In this document: positions 28,667 to 36,445 of the stretch, piece after piece
Position numbering within the stretch: position 1 is the first letter of the stretch
Layout of the letters: every line of letters begins with the position of its first letter
Source: Streptomyces sparsogenes
GTDB taxonomy: Bacteria > Actinomycetota > Actinomycetes > Streptomycetales > Streptomycetaceae
Reading direction: 5' to 3'
Assembly: GCF_001704635.1 (NCBI RefSeq)
Contig: NZ_MAXF01000055.1
Location: 1-64,000, forward strand
DNA length: 64,000 nucleotides
The notes under the pieces: generated by a model
What the model saw: only the letters and a program-made list of their open reading frames with translations
Databases searched by the model: none
Told to the model about the DNA's origin: nothing
Program-made: the position numbers and the translations under genes

Positions 28667-30868
28667 ATGGCTGACGCATTGGTCGAAAGAGCCCAGCGAT
28701 TCATCAATACGACCTACGCCGACGGTGCCACCCTGGGAATCTCCAAACTGGAAGTGAACGGCAAGACTGGCTGGCCCGTCATGTATGCCCTCACTCGCGC
28801 CCTCCAATACGAGATGGGCATCGACAACCTGTCAAACTCCTTCGGCCCGACAACGCTGTCCACGCTGCAGACGAAGTACCCCAAGCTGGATGACTCCACG
28901 GTGCCGTCGGCAATCTTCTGCCGCATCCTCCAGTCCGCCCTGTACTGCAAGGGTTACGACGGAGGCGAGATCGACGGCATCTACAACTCGCGCGTCAAGG
29001 ACGCGGTGGCAAAGCTGAAGGCCGATATGGGCGTTGACACCGTCTACGCGGGCAGCTCCCTTGAGCCGAAGGTCGTCAAGGGCCTGTTCAACATGGACGC
29101 CTACGTCACCGTCAACAACGGCTCGGACGAGATCCGCTCCATCCAGCAGTGGCTCAACATGCGGTACATCAACCGCAAGGATTTCTTCATCGTCCCCTGC
29201 GACGGTCACCATTCCCGCGACGTGGCCAAGTCCATGCTGTTCGCGATCCAGTACGAGTTAGGCATGGCCGACGGCACCGCGAACGGCGTCTTCGGCCCCG
29301 GAACCCAGTCCGGCCTGAAGTCACACACCGTCGGCGTCGGCGCCACCGGCACATGGCCGCGCCTGTTCACCGCGGCGATGATCCTGAACAAGCGGAATGT
29401 ACCCTTCGGAAACTTCACCGCCGAGGTCAAGACCGGTGTTGAAGACTTCCAGTCGTTCGTCAAGCTCCCCGTCACCGGCTTCGGTGACTTCCAGACCTGG
29501 GCGTCGCTGCTCGTCTCCTATGGCGACCAGTCCCGTAAGGGCACCGCTTGCGACTGCGTCACCATGGTCACTCCGCCGCGTGCGCAGGCGTTGAAGGACG
29601 CCGGCTACAAGTACGTCGGCCGCTACCTGTACAACCCGTCCAGCACGAACCTGCCTGAAAAGCAGATTCAGCCCCTAGAACTTGAGACGATCAAGTACTA
29701 CGGGTTGCGCTGCTTCCCGATCTACCAGACGTGGTCCCGGTCCGCAGATTACTTCAAGTACTCCCAGGGCTGCATCGACGCAACCAACGCCATCGAATGG
29801 GCACAGATCCACGGCTTCAAGCCGGGCACGATCATCTACTTCGCGGTCGACTACGACGCGATGGACGGCGAGGTCACCAACTACATACTCCCCCACTTCA
29901 AGGGCATCTATCGCACTGTCGGCGAGAACTCCAGCTACGGCGTCGGCGTCTACGGTCCCCGCAACATCTGCCAGCGCGTTGCCGATGCCGGATATGCGGC
30001 CGCCAGCTTCGTCTCCGACATGTCGTCCGGCTTCGCCGGGAACCTTGGCTACCCGCTGCCGACGAACTGGGCATTCGACCAAATCGCTACGGTCAAGGTC
30101 GGCTCCGGCGACGGTGCGATCGAGATTGACAACAACATCGCCTCCGGCCGCGACACCGGCCAAGGCGACTTCAACGCCGAAACACCGATCACCAGCGGGC
30201 TGGACACCGATCTCGACCAGACCAAGTACCGGGCCGAGATGCTCAAGGACGTCCAGACGTATCTGACGTCGATTGGCGTCCCGGAAACTGGCGGCGAAGG
30301 CTGGACCGCGGACGGCGACTGGGTCACCTACGGGATCGTCTCCACGACGGAGGCATTCAACCTGGTCGTGAACGCGGATTGGCTGTTCACAAACCTGGCC
30401 CGCACCCTGAAGTTACGCAAGGCTCTCATTCAGGCGCCGGTCCTGTGGGAGCTGCGCAAGCTCAACCTGCTCGACGCGCTCGCCGACGAGGCCGTGAAAA
30501 ACGGACTGAAAGACGACTCCAGCACCGGCTGGGGCCAGATTTTCGCATGGGTGACCATTGAAGCCCGCAACTACTGCATACAGAAGGGCATCATCAACGG
30601 CGTCCCACTGACCAGCGACGACAAGCGTGCGGTGTGGAACAACCTTCAGGAGTTTGAGTACAACATCCCGTCTGCGGCGTACCTGACGATCTACAACGCG
30701 CACCAACTCGGGATCGCCCGCCCGTCGCTGACCACCAGCCAGGCGGACACCCAGAAGCTGCTGGCCCGGTACAACGGCACCGATGGCAGGGCGGAGCAGT
30801 ATGGACGCGAGCTGATCGGCTTGTACAACGTGCTGGAGAACTACAACAAGCTCAGCCGCGCCCAGTAG
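28667..30868 (+). CDS. DUF1906 glycoside-hydrolase-like protein with N-terminal peptidoglycan-binding-like repeats
   Basis: A 733-residue protein with no signal peptide. Residues ~1-290 contain repeated helical peptidoglycan-binding-like units (GKTGWPVMYALTRALQYEMGI...SFGPTTLSTLQ; a second at GYDGGEIDGIYNSRVKDAV; a third at NGVFGPGTQSGL). Residues ~300-505 are a DUF1906/Rv2525c-like TIM-barrel domain (YKYVGRYLY, TIIYFAVDYDAMDG, SSYGVGVYGPRNIC, WAFDQIA, IEIDNNI). The last ~220 residues are helical and unknown. Codons 198 and 583 are TTA. The domain order reminds me of Firmicutes cell-wall proteins more than of typical Streptomyces ones. How it leaves the cell, if it does, is unclear. Confidence 0.8.
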   Translation: MADALVERAQRFINTTYADGATLGISKLEVNGKTGWPVMYALTRALQYEMGIDNLSNSFGPTTLSTLQTKYPKLDDSTVPSAIFCRILQSALYCKGYDGGEIDGIYNSRVKDAVAKLKADMGVDTVYAGSSLEPKVVKGLFNMDAYVTVNNGSDEIRSIQQWLNMRYINRKDFFIVPCDGHHSRDVAKSMLFAIQYELGMADGTANGVFGPGTQSGLKSHTVGVGATGTWPRLFTAAMILNKRNVPFGNFTAEVKTGVEDFQSFVKLPVTGFGDFQTWASLLVSYGDQSRKGTACDCVTMVTPPRAQALKDAGYKYVGRYLYNPSSTNLPEKQIQPLELETIKYYGLRCFPIYQTWSRSADYFKYSQGCIDATNAIEWAQIHGFKPGTIIYFAVDYDAMDGEVTNYILPHFKGIYRTVGENSSYGVGVYGPRNICQRVADAGYAAASFVSDMSSGFAGNLGYPLPTNWAFDQIATVKVGSGDGAIEIDNNIASGRDTGQGDFNAETPITSGLDTDLDQTKYRAEMLKDVQTYLTSIGVPETGGEGWTADGDWVTYGIVSTTEAFNLVVNADWLFTNLARTLKLRKALIQAPVLWELRKLNLLDALADEAVKNGLKDDSSTGWGQIFAWVTIEARNYCIQKGIINGVPLTSDDKRAVWNNLQEFEYNIPSAAYLTIYNAHQLGIARPSLTTSQADTQKLLARYNGTDGRAEQYGRELIGLYNVLENYNKLSRAQ

Positions 30869-30883
30869 GCCGGGATATCGATC

Positions 30884-31216
30884 GTGAAGAATGAGCACAT
30901 GTGGAAGCTGCGTATACCCGTGGCCGTGAACCTGCTGCTGGGTATCCCGGCCATCGTTCCGCTATTCCTGGCGTGGTACATCATGTCGAATGGGCCGCTG
31001 GCAGCCCTCGGGTGGACACAACAAGACGCGAACGAGAACGACGGGATACTTGGCTGGCTGGTCATCGCCGCGCCGGTGTTCGGCCTGTTCGGCCTGATCT
31101 GGGGGCTGGCCAATGTGCGGATGCGCCGCAGGACAGCCGTCCGGGCAATTCGGTACTGGATGGTGTGCACGGCTGCGTCCATCGTGCCGTTCTTCGCGAT
31201 CTTCGGTCTGTTCTGA
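30884..31216 (+). CDS. Small membrane protein, 110 aa
   Basis: Three membrane helices can be seen (VAVNLLLGIPAIVPLFLAW, WLVIAAPVFGLFGLIWGLA, MVCTAASIVPFFAIFGLF). The start is GTG 30884, 15 bp after the DUF1906 stop; ATG 30899 is possible. I do not recognise a family. Its position suggests it works with the DUF1906 product or the Tat protein that follows. Confidence 0.65.
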   Translation: MKNEHMWKLRIPVAVNLLLGIPAIVPLFLAWYIMSNGPLAALGWTQQDANENDGILGWLVIAAPVFGLFGLIWGLANVRMRRRTAVRAIRYWMVCTAASIVPFFAIFGLF

Positions 31217-31243
31217 CAACCTTGCGAAAGGGATACAGGAAAC

Positions 31244-31870
31244 GTGGACCAAGAGATAACACGGCGGACGGTCGTCAGGACCACTGCCGTCATCGGCGCA
31301 GCCGCCGCCGTCAGCTCGGTTCTGCCCGCCACATCCGCAGCGGCTGCTGAGGGCCCCAAACCGAAACGTCCAGCTACCTCGGCGAACGGGTGGACGATCC
31401 AGACGAACTCAGACCGCGACTCACAGGTATGGACCCGGCCAGTGGCCGGTACGGGGTTGAGCGTGCCGGTGTGGATCGGTGACGTTGAGACGGTGCTGCT
31501 GCACGTGGTACGTCGCTTCCACTACGAGGTGGAGGAGATCGCCAAGGTGGACCTGGCCGGCTGGCGTCCCCTCAAGGGGCTGCGCCGGGACCTTGCGGAG
31601 TCGAACCTGGCGTCGGGTTCGGCGGTGCAGATCCGCCCGGGTGCAGGTGCGAAGGGCTCCCTCTTCCCACTCCAGGTGGCCACGGTGCGGGACATTCTCG
31701 CGGACTGCCAGGGTGTCGTGCGGTGGGGCGGTGACGACAAGCCCGCAGACGAGTCGCTGTTCTACATCAGCGTCGGCCCGCAGGACGGGCGCCTGACCAA
31801 GGTGGCTGCCACGATTCGCGGTTGGGACGCGACGCCGGGCGAAGGCGCGGGTGTAATCGCCGTCCGGTAG
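31244..31870 (+). CDS. Tat-exported protein with M15-peptidase-like segment
   Basis: A 208-residue product from a GTG start. It opens with a twin-arginine signal (ITRRTVVRTTAVIGAAAAVSS...ATSAAAA). The mature part includes VEEIAKVDLAGWRP, then ESNLASGSAVQIRPG and CQGVVRWGGDD. In peptidases of the M15/VanY type the corresponding stretch is S-x-H-x-x-G-x-A-x-D; here His is Leu and Asp is Gln. If the match is right, the protein is a catalytically inactive wall-binding relative. It is the last cargo gene before attR. Confidence 0.5.
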   Translation: MDQEITRRTVVRTTAVIGAAAAVSSVLPATSAAAAEGPKPKRPATSANGWTIQTNSDRDSQVWTRPVAGTGLSVPVWIGDVETVLLHVVRRFHYEVEEIAKVDLAGWRPLKGLRRDLAESNLASGSAVQIRPGAGAKGSLFPLQVATVRDILADCQGVVRWGGDDKPADESLFYISVGPQDGRLTKVAATIRGWDATPGEGAGVIAVR

Positions 31871-31971
31871 GCAGCGGCTAGGCAAAGGGCCGCGCGGTCG
31901 GGTGCTGCGCGGCCCTCATGGGAGTGCTCCTATACAAAGGGCATCCGGCTCGGATCCCACCCGAACGTCAC

Positions 31972-32028
31972 TCGGGACGAAGAGGTCGTGGGTTCACATC
32001 CCGCCACCCCGACACAGGTCAGAGGGCC
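31972..32028 (+). repeat. attR: 57-bp copy of tRNA-Pro 3' end
   Basis: This is the right copy of the repeat described at 25998, with a single change in the T-loop. Upstream sequence does not rebuild a tRNA, so only the left copy is functional. Confidence 0.92.
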
Positions 32029-32057
32029 ACCTACCGGTTTTGGTAGGTGGCCCTCTG
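32020..32057 (+). terminator. Terminator overlapping attR
   Basis: A 16-bp stem (CAGAGGGCCACCTACC / GGTAGGTGGCCCTCTG) with loop GGTTTT. It has the same left-arm start as the tRNA-Pro terminator but different inner pairs. Confidence 0.85.
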
Positions 32058-32151
32058 CGTTACCGCGGTGCAGGCGCCCGCGTCCGCCAAGTCCGGCGTC
32101 GGCGCTGGCCGATGAGTCTCGGCATGGTGGGTCGATCGCCTGCCGCGCCGG

Positions 32152-32757
32152 TCAATCGGCCTTGCTCACCGCGGCGTCGAGGAGGGGTCCGAGTTCCCGG
32201 GCCGCGGTGGTCAGGGCGCGGACGTTCCGCTCGGCGCGGGCGATGATGATCGCCCCTTCCAGGGTGCTGATCATGAGCGTGGCGAGGGCGGTGGCCCGGT
32301 CCTCGGGCACTCCCATGCCTGCCAGGGCCCGGGCCACCGCGCCGGTCCAGTGGCCGAGCGCGGCGGCCGCGGCCTCCCGTGTGGAGTCGGTGGACTCCGC
32401 GCAGTCCACGGTGGCGGCGGCCACCGGGCAGCCGCCCGCGAAGCCGGTGGTCCGGTACTCGTCGGTCCACTGGCGCACCATCTCGGCGAACAGCCCACTG
32501 GGCGTCGGCTCGGGCAGGGCGGAGAGGAAGCGGGCCACCCGGTTGGCCGCGTACCGGCCCGCCCAGCCCACCGCCTCGTTGACCAATTGCTCCTTGCCGC
32601 CCGGGAAGTAGTGCTGGAGCGAGCCGCGCGGTGCGCCCGCGTGGGCGGCGACCTCGCGCATCCCTGTGGCGGCGACCCCCTCGCGCCGGATGAGCTGGGC
32701 CGCGCTGAAGACCATCCGCTCGCGCGGCCCGCGCCCGGACGTCTCGTTCGCCGCCAT
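32152..32757 (-). CDS. TetR-family repressor, LmrA/YxaF type
   Basis: The ATG at 32757 directly follows a GGAGAGGGG stretch; ATG 32778 would add seven residues. The N-terminal HTH is clear ([42 protein letters not shown]). The effector domain contains [14 protein letters not shown] and resembles the LmrA/YxaF C-terminal group. It is divergent from the dehydrogenase gene across two TATGAC-N4-GTCATA operators, so it most likely represses itself and that gene. Confidence 0.85.
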   Translation of the reverse strand: MAANETSGRGPRERMVFSAAQLIRREGVAATGMREVAAHAGAPRGSLQHYFPGGKEQLVNEAVGWAGRYAANRVARFLSALPEPTPSGLFAEMVRQWTDEYRTTGFAGGCPVAAATVDCAESTDSTREAAAAALGHWTGAVARALAGMGVPEDRATALATLMISTLEGAIIIARAERNVRALTTAARELGPLLDAAVSKAD

Positions 32758-32803
32758 CCCCGACCCCTCTCCAGCCATTCCCCGCGCGTGCGCGTGTCCA
32801 GCC

Positions 32804-32846
32804 TATGACGGTCGTCATAGGGCCGACTATTATGACCGCTGTCATA
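32804..32846. promoter_or_regulatory. Two 16-bp operator palindromes for the TetR repressor
   Basis: TATGACGGTCGTCATA (32804-32819) and TATGACCGCTGTCATA (32831-32846) share TATGAC-N4-GTCATA. Their centres are 27 bp apart, about 2.5 helical turns. The region between the divergent starts is short, so binding would block both promoters. Confidence 0.8.
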
Positions 32847-32873
32847 GTCGGCTCGGACGCATGGCGGTGCATC

Positions 32874-33755
32874 GTGTACGTGGGATTCGTCGGCCTCGGA
32901 GTCATGGGGCGGCCCATGGCGCTCAACCTCGCCCACGCGGGCACTCCCGTGGTGGTCTGGAACCGCACTCCGGCCAGGTGCGAACCCCTGCGGGCCGCGG
33001 GAGCCGAGGTCGCGGCGAGTCCCGCCGAGGTCTTCGACCGGGCCGGCACCGTGTTCCTCATGCTGGCCGACGAGACCGCCGTGGACGCGGTCCTGGGACG
33101 CGGCACCCCCGACTTCGCCGCGCTCGTCGCCGGACACACCGTCGTCCACATGGGAACGACCGCGCCGGATTACTCGGGCAGCCTGGAGGACGACATCCGG
33201 GCGGCCGGCGGCAGATACGTCGAGGCCCCGGTGTCCGGCTCCCGGGTCCCGGCGGAGCAGGGGCAGTTGGTGGCGATGCTGGCGGGCGACGAGGACGCCG
33301 TGGCGGCGGTGCGGCCCCTGCTCGCCCCCTTGTGCCGGCAGGCGTTCGACTGCGGCCCCGTACCGGGTGCCCTGTTGCTGAAGTTCTCGGTGAACCTGTT
33401 CCTGATCACGCTGGTCACCGGTCTGACCGAGGCGTTCCACTTCGCCGACCGGCACGGGCTGGACCGGCGGCTGTTCCTGGACGTGCTGGACGCGGGGCCG
33501 TTGGCGAGCGCCGTCTCCCGGATGAAGGCCCCCAAGCTGCTGGCCCGCGATTTCGCGGTGCAGGCGGCGGCCTCGGACGTACTGAAGAACAACCGGCTGA
33601 TCGCCGAGGCCGCCCGGAAGGCCGGCCTGGCCTCTCCCTTGCTCGACGTCTGCCACACCCTCTTCGACGAGACCGTGGCCCGGGGCCACGGCGGCGAGGA
33701 CATGGTGGCCGTGCTGCGCGCGCTGGAGGCGCGGACCGCTGAGAAAGGAGTTTGA
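32874..33755 (+). CDS. NAD(P)-dependent beta-hydroxyacid dehydrogenase family protein
   Basis: The GTG at 32874 opens [19 protein letters not shown], the Rossmann GxGxxG start of the 3-hydroxyisobutyrate/6-phosphogluconate dehydrogenase family. The earlier ATG at 32805 falls inside the operator and is rejected. [15 protein letters not shown] is the substrate-binding block, and the catalytic Lys is expected in [10 protein letters not shown]. The 293-residue length is normal. The substrate may be an aldehyde or hydroxyacid; imine reductases belong to the same superfamily, so that activity cannot be excluded. Confidence 0.82.
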   Translation: MYVGFVGLGVMGRPMALNLAHAGTPVVVWNRTPARCEPLRAAGAEVAASPAEVFDRAGTVFLMLADETAVDAVLGRGTPDFAALVAGHTVVHMGTTAPDYSGSLEDDIRAAGGRYVEAPVSGSRVPAEQGQLVAMLAGDEDAVAAVRPLLAPLCRQAFDCGPVPGALLLKFSVNLFLITLVTGLTEAFHFADRHGLDRRLFLDVLDAGPLASAVSRMKAPKLLARDFAVQAAASDVLKNNRLIAEAARKAGLASPLLDVCHTLFDETVARGHGGEDMVAVLRALEARTAEKGV

Positions 33756-33764
33756 ACAGTCCCT

Positions 33765-33908
33765 TTGGCCGACGGACTGGGCCTGCGAGCGTGTTTCCTA
33801 GCACTGCTAGGCTTCGGGCAGCAGCTCCGGCGTTGGGATCGCTTCCACTTCGTTCGCGTGGCGGTCATCGTCAGCGCCTTCGCCCTCTTCACGATCGCCC
33901 TCGTGTGA
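33765..33908 (+). CDS. Possible small membrane protein, 47 aa
   Basis: A TTG-initiated frame reads LADGLGLRACFLALLGFGQQ, a basic turn (LRRWDRFHFVR) and a C-terminal hydrophobic helix (VAVIVSAFALFTIALV). It is in phase with the dehydrogenase gene and begins 9 bp after its stop. The only ribosome site (AAAGGAG, 33744-33750) is rather far away. A perfect palindrome with one central base (CCTAGCACTGCTAGG, 33797-33811) lies inside it. Real coding status is uncertain. Confidence 0.35.
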   Translation: MADGLGLRACFLALLGFGQQLRRWDRFHFVRVAVIVSAFALFTIALV

Positions 33909-33969
33909 CGGTCCGCCCACGGGGGGTCTGCGCCTCGGTCCGGCCGCGGGGAGGACGCCTCGAGCCGGC

Positions 33970-34839
33970 TCAGGTGCCGACGTCGCCGAGCCCCGCGCCC
34001 GCGGAGTCCCCCGCGCCGCTCGCCGCCTCCGCCCCGTCCGCCGCCTCCGTCGCCGCCGCGATGCTGAAGAGCCCGCCCTCCGGGTCGCGGAGAGCCGCGA
34101 TGCGGCCGTACGGGGTGTCGGCCGGGGCGGAGATGATGCCGCCGCCGAGGGCGGCGGCCTGGGCGGCGGCGCGGTCGACGTCGTCGACGCAGAAGTAGAC
34201 GTGCCAGCGGGGGCGGACATTGGGGTCGGGGGCGGCCTCCAGGGCACCGCCGCGCAGCCCGGCGACGGCCTTGCCGTCGATGTGCAGGACCACCCGGTCG
34301 TGCTCGAAGCGGACGTCGCAGCGCTCCTGGCCCTGGGCGTCCCAGCTGAAGACGTGGCCGTAGAAGAGCGCGGCCTCGAACGCGTCGCGGGTGCGCAGTT
34401 CCAGCCAGACGGGGGCGCCCGGCCGGCGCTCACCCCACCAGGCGGAGGACAGCTCGCCTTCCCAGACGCCGAAGACGGCGCCGTCCGGGTCGGCCGCCCA
34501 GGCCACGCGGCCGCTGCCGAACTCCAGCGGGCCGACGGCGACGGTGCCGCCGCGCTCGCGGGCACGCCAGGCGATCTCGTCGGCGCTGTCGGCCGCGAAG
34601 TAGGTGGTCCAGGTGACCGGCAGGATCGCGCCCGTGGCGGCGGGGGTGCCCATGCCGACGGTGGGCGCGCCGTCCGGGGTGAACGCGATGGTGTACCGGC
34701 CGTGGCCGTGGCGGCTGGGCCGGAAGCGCCAGCCGAAGAGGTCTCCGTAGAAACTCTGGGCGCCCTCCAGGTCGGCCGCCATGAGACTGACCCAGCACGG
34801 CGCGCCTTGGACGGCGCGGAATCTCTCCCGCCTCTCCAC
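33970..34839 (-). CDS. Two-domain VOC (glyoxalase-like) protein
   Basis: A 289-residue protein with two tandem VOC modules: GAPCWVSLMAADLEGAQSFYGDLFGWRF and, in the second, GAPVWLELRTRDAFEAALFYGHVFSWD, each ending with a DPDG/DPEG block. It resembles the Cfp30B-type hydroxylase-annotated group of actinobacteria. Metal-binding residues are only partly evident, so enzymatic activity is unproven. The C-terminal ~25 residues are Ala/Gly-rich. The start is GTG. Confidence 0.78.
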   Translation of the reverse strand: MERRERFRAVQGAPCWVSLMAADLEGAQSFYGDLFGWRFRPSRHGHGRYTIAFTPDGAPTVGMGTPAATGAILPVTWTTYFAADSADEIAWRARERGGTVAVGPLEFGSGRVAWAADPDGAVFGVWEGELSSAWWGERRPGAPVWLELRTRDAFEAALFYGHVFSWDAQGQERCDVRFEHDRVVLHIDGKAVAGLRGGALEAAPDPNVRPRWHVYFCVDDVDRAAAQAAALGGGIISAPADTPYGRIAALRDPEGGLFSIAAATEAADGAEAASGAGDSAGAGLGDVGT

Positions 34840-35074
34840 GGCCGCTCACCTCATTCCGCCTCCGCGTGCGCGGAGCGGTCGTCCTTCCGCGTGCGCGCAG
34901 CCTTCACCGTCCCACATGATGCCCGTTAGGTCCACTTTCCTCCGTTTGCCCGGGGTCCGCCACCTCAGACGTACGCCGGGTCGTGCGCCGGAGCGCCCGC
35001 TGTGGCGTATCACACCGAGCCGCACTACAGAAGGCATTACGGACACCCGGCCAAAGCAAGGCAGTATTGCGCCC

Positions 35075-36361
35075 ATGTCGAATCTCCGCTCAAACATCAT
35101 GGCCTGGCTGGGGCGCAAGTACTTTTCGCGGCTGCAGAAGAACGGCTTCGACTTGTCCAAGATGTCGTTTCTTCCGGACGCCACGCTGGCCCCGCTGCGG
35201 CGCGACGGCCTTGACCCGGTGGCGGATTTGGCCCGCACCAGGACAAAAGAGCCCATAAGCAGGCTTCCGCTGCCTTTCGGGATAAAAGGGTGGCTTGTCA
35301 CCGGATATGACGAGACCAAGGCCGTGCTGGGCCGGACGAGCGGATTCAGCTCGGATTTCACCAACCTCGCGGAGAAGAACATCGGGATCGCCGCCCAGCA
35401 GAATCCAGGAGGCCTTGGCTTCAGCGATCCACCGACGCATACGAGATTGCGACGCCTGCTGACGCCGGAGTTCACCATGCGCCGGCTCAGCAGGCTCACA
35501 CCGCGGATCCACTCCATCGTCGAGGAGCGGCTCGACGACATGGCCGCGACGGCCGCGCGCGACGGCTCGGTCGACCTGGTGCAGGCCTTCGCCCTGCCCA
35601 TCCCCTCCCTGGTCATCTGCGAGCTGCTCGGCGTGCCGTACGAGGACCGCGCCGACTTCCAGCAGCTGAGCATGGCGCGCTTCGACCTGTTCGGCGGGGC
35701 GGACGCCTCGTTCGGCGCGATATCCGACTCGCTGTCGTATCTGCTGGACATCGTCAAGAAGCAGCGCGAGACGCCCGGCGACGGGCTGCTGGGCATGCTG
35801 GTCAAGGAGCACGGCGACGAGATCGGCGACCAGGAGCTGGCCGGGCTCGCCGACGGGGTGCTCACCGGCGGCTTCGAGACGACCGCCAGCATGCTGGCGC
35901 TCGGCACGCTGGTGCTGCTGCGCAGCCCCGAGCGGTTCGCGGAGATCCGCGACAACGACGACGTGGTCGACCGTTTCGTCGAGGAGCTGCTGCGCTACCT
36001 CACGGTCGTCCAGGTGGCCTTCCCGCGGTTCGCCAAGGAGGACATGGAGATCGCCGGTACGAAGATATCCAGCGGCGATCTGGTGCTGTGCTCGCTCAGC
36101 GGCGCGAACCGCGACGAGCGGCTCGGCCCGGACATGGAGCGCTTCGATCCGCACCGGCAGACCTCCTCCCACCTGGCCTTCGGCCACGGCATCCACCGGT
36201 GCATCGGCGCCGAGCTGGCCAAGATGGAACTCCGCGCGGCCTATCCCGCGCTGGTGCGGCGGTTCCCGGAGATGCGCCTGGCCGTCCCGCCGGAGCAGCT
36301 CTCGTTCCGGAAGCTGTCCATCGTGTACGGCGTGGACGCGCTGCCGGTGACGCTGAAGTAG
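35075..36361 (+). CDS. Cytochrome P450
   Basis: A 428-residue bacterial class I P450. The ATG at 35075 gives MSNLRSNIMAWLG; the longer upstream frame has no family support. Motifs: I-helix LTGGFETTAS, K-helix EELLR, and heme loop FGHGIHRCIG with Cys376 as axial ligand. It needs an external ferredoxin and reductase, neither of which is adjacent. No biosynthetic gene neighbours are present, so the substrate cannot be inferred. The ribosome site is weak. Confidence 0.9.
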   Translation: MSNLRSNIMAWLGRKYFSRLQKNGFDLSKMSFLPDATLAPLRRDGLDPVADLARTRTKEPISRLPLPFGIKGWLVTGYDETKAVLGRTSGFSSDFTNLAEKNIGIAAQQNPGGLGFSDPPTHTRLRRLLTPEFTMRRLSRLTPRIHSIVEERLDDMAATAARDGSVDLVQAFALPIPSLVICELLGVPYEDRADFQQLSMARFDLFGGADASFGAISDSLSYLLDIVKKQRETPGDGLLGMLVKEHGDEIGDQELAGLADGVLTGGFETTASMLALGTLVLLRSPERFAEIRDNDDVVDRFVEELLRYLTVVQVAFPRFAKEDMEIAGTKISSGDLVLCSLSGANRDERLGPDMERFDPHRQTSSHLAFGHGIHRCIGAELAKMELRAAYPALVRRFPEMRLAVPPEQLSFRKLSIVYGVDALPVTLK

Positions 36362-36445
36362 CCCTGCCGGTCATCCGCCGGGTGCCGGGTGCGTTGGCGA
36401 GGATCACGGCATCGGACGCCGGGCGGAATCGGGTTTGATGGGGGG

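Larger units (their letters stand above)
25998..32028. mobile_element. Integrative element remnant in tRNA-Pro, about 6 kb
   Basis: The element lies between 57-bp att repeats; the offset between them is 5,974 bp. Contents from left: truncated repSA (minus strand), then five plus-strand cargo genes (SapA-like, lipoprotein, DUF1906 protein, small membrane protein, Tat protein). No integrase, excisionase or TraB/FtsK-like gene is present, so it cannot move by itself. GC is visibly lower than the flanks and three cargo genes contain TTA codons. tRNA-Pro is the known target of pSAM2-type elements, which fits the Rep remnant. Confidence 0.85.

Noticed and set aside
31902..32246. Frame reading through attR
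   Set aside because: It is translated from the tRNA fragment and terminator stem; not a gene.
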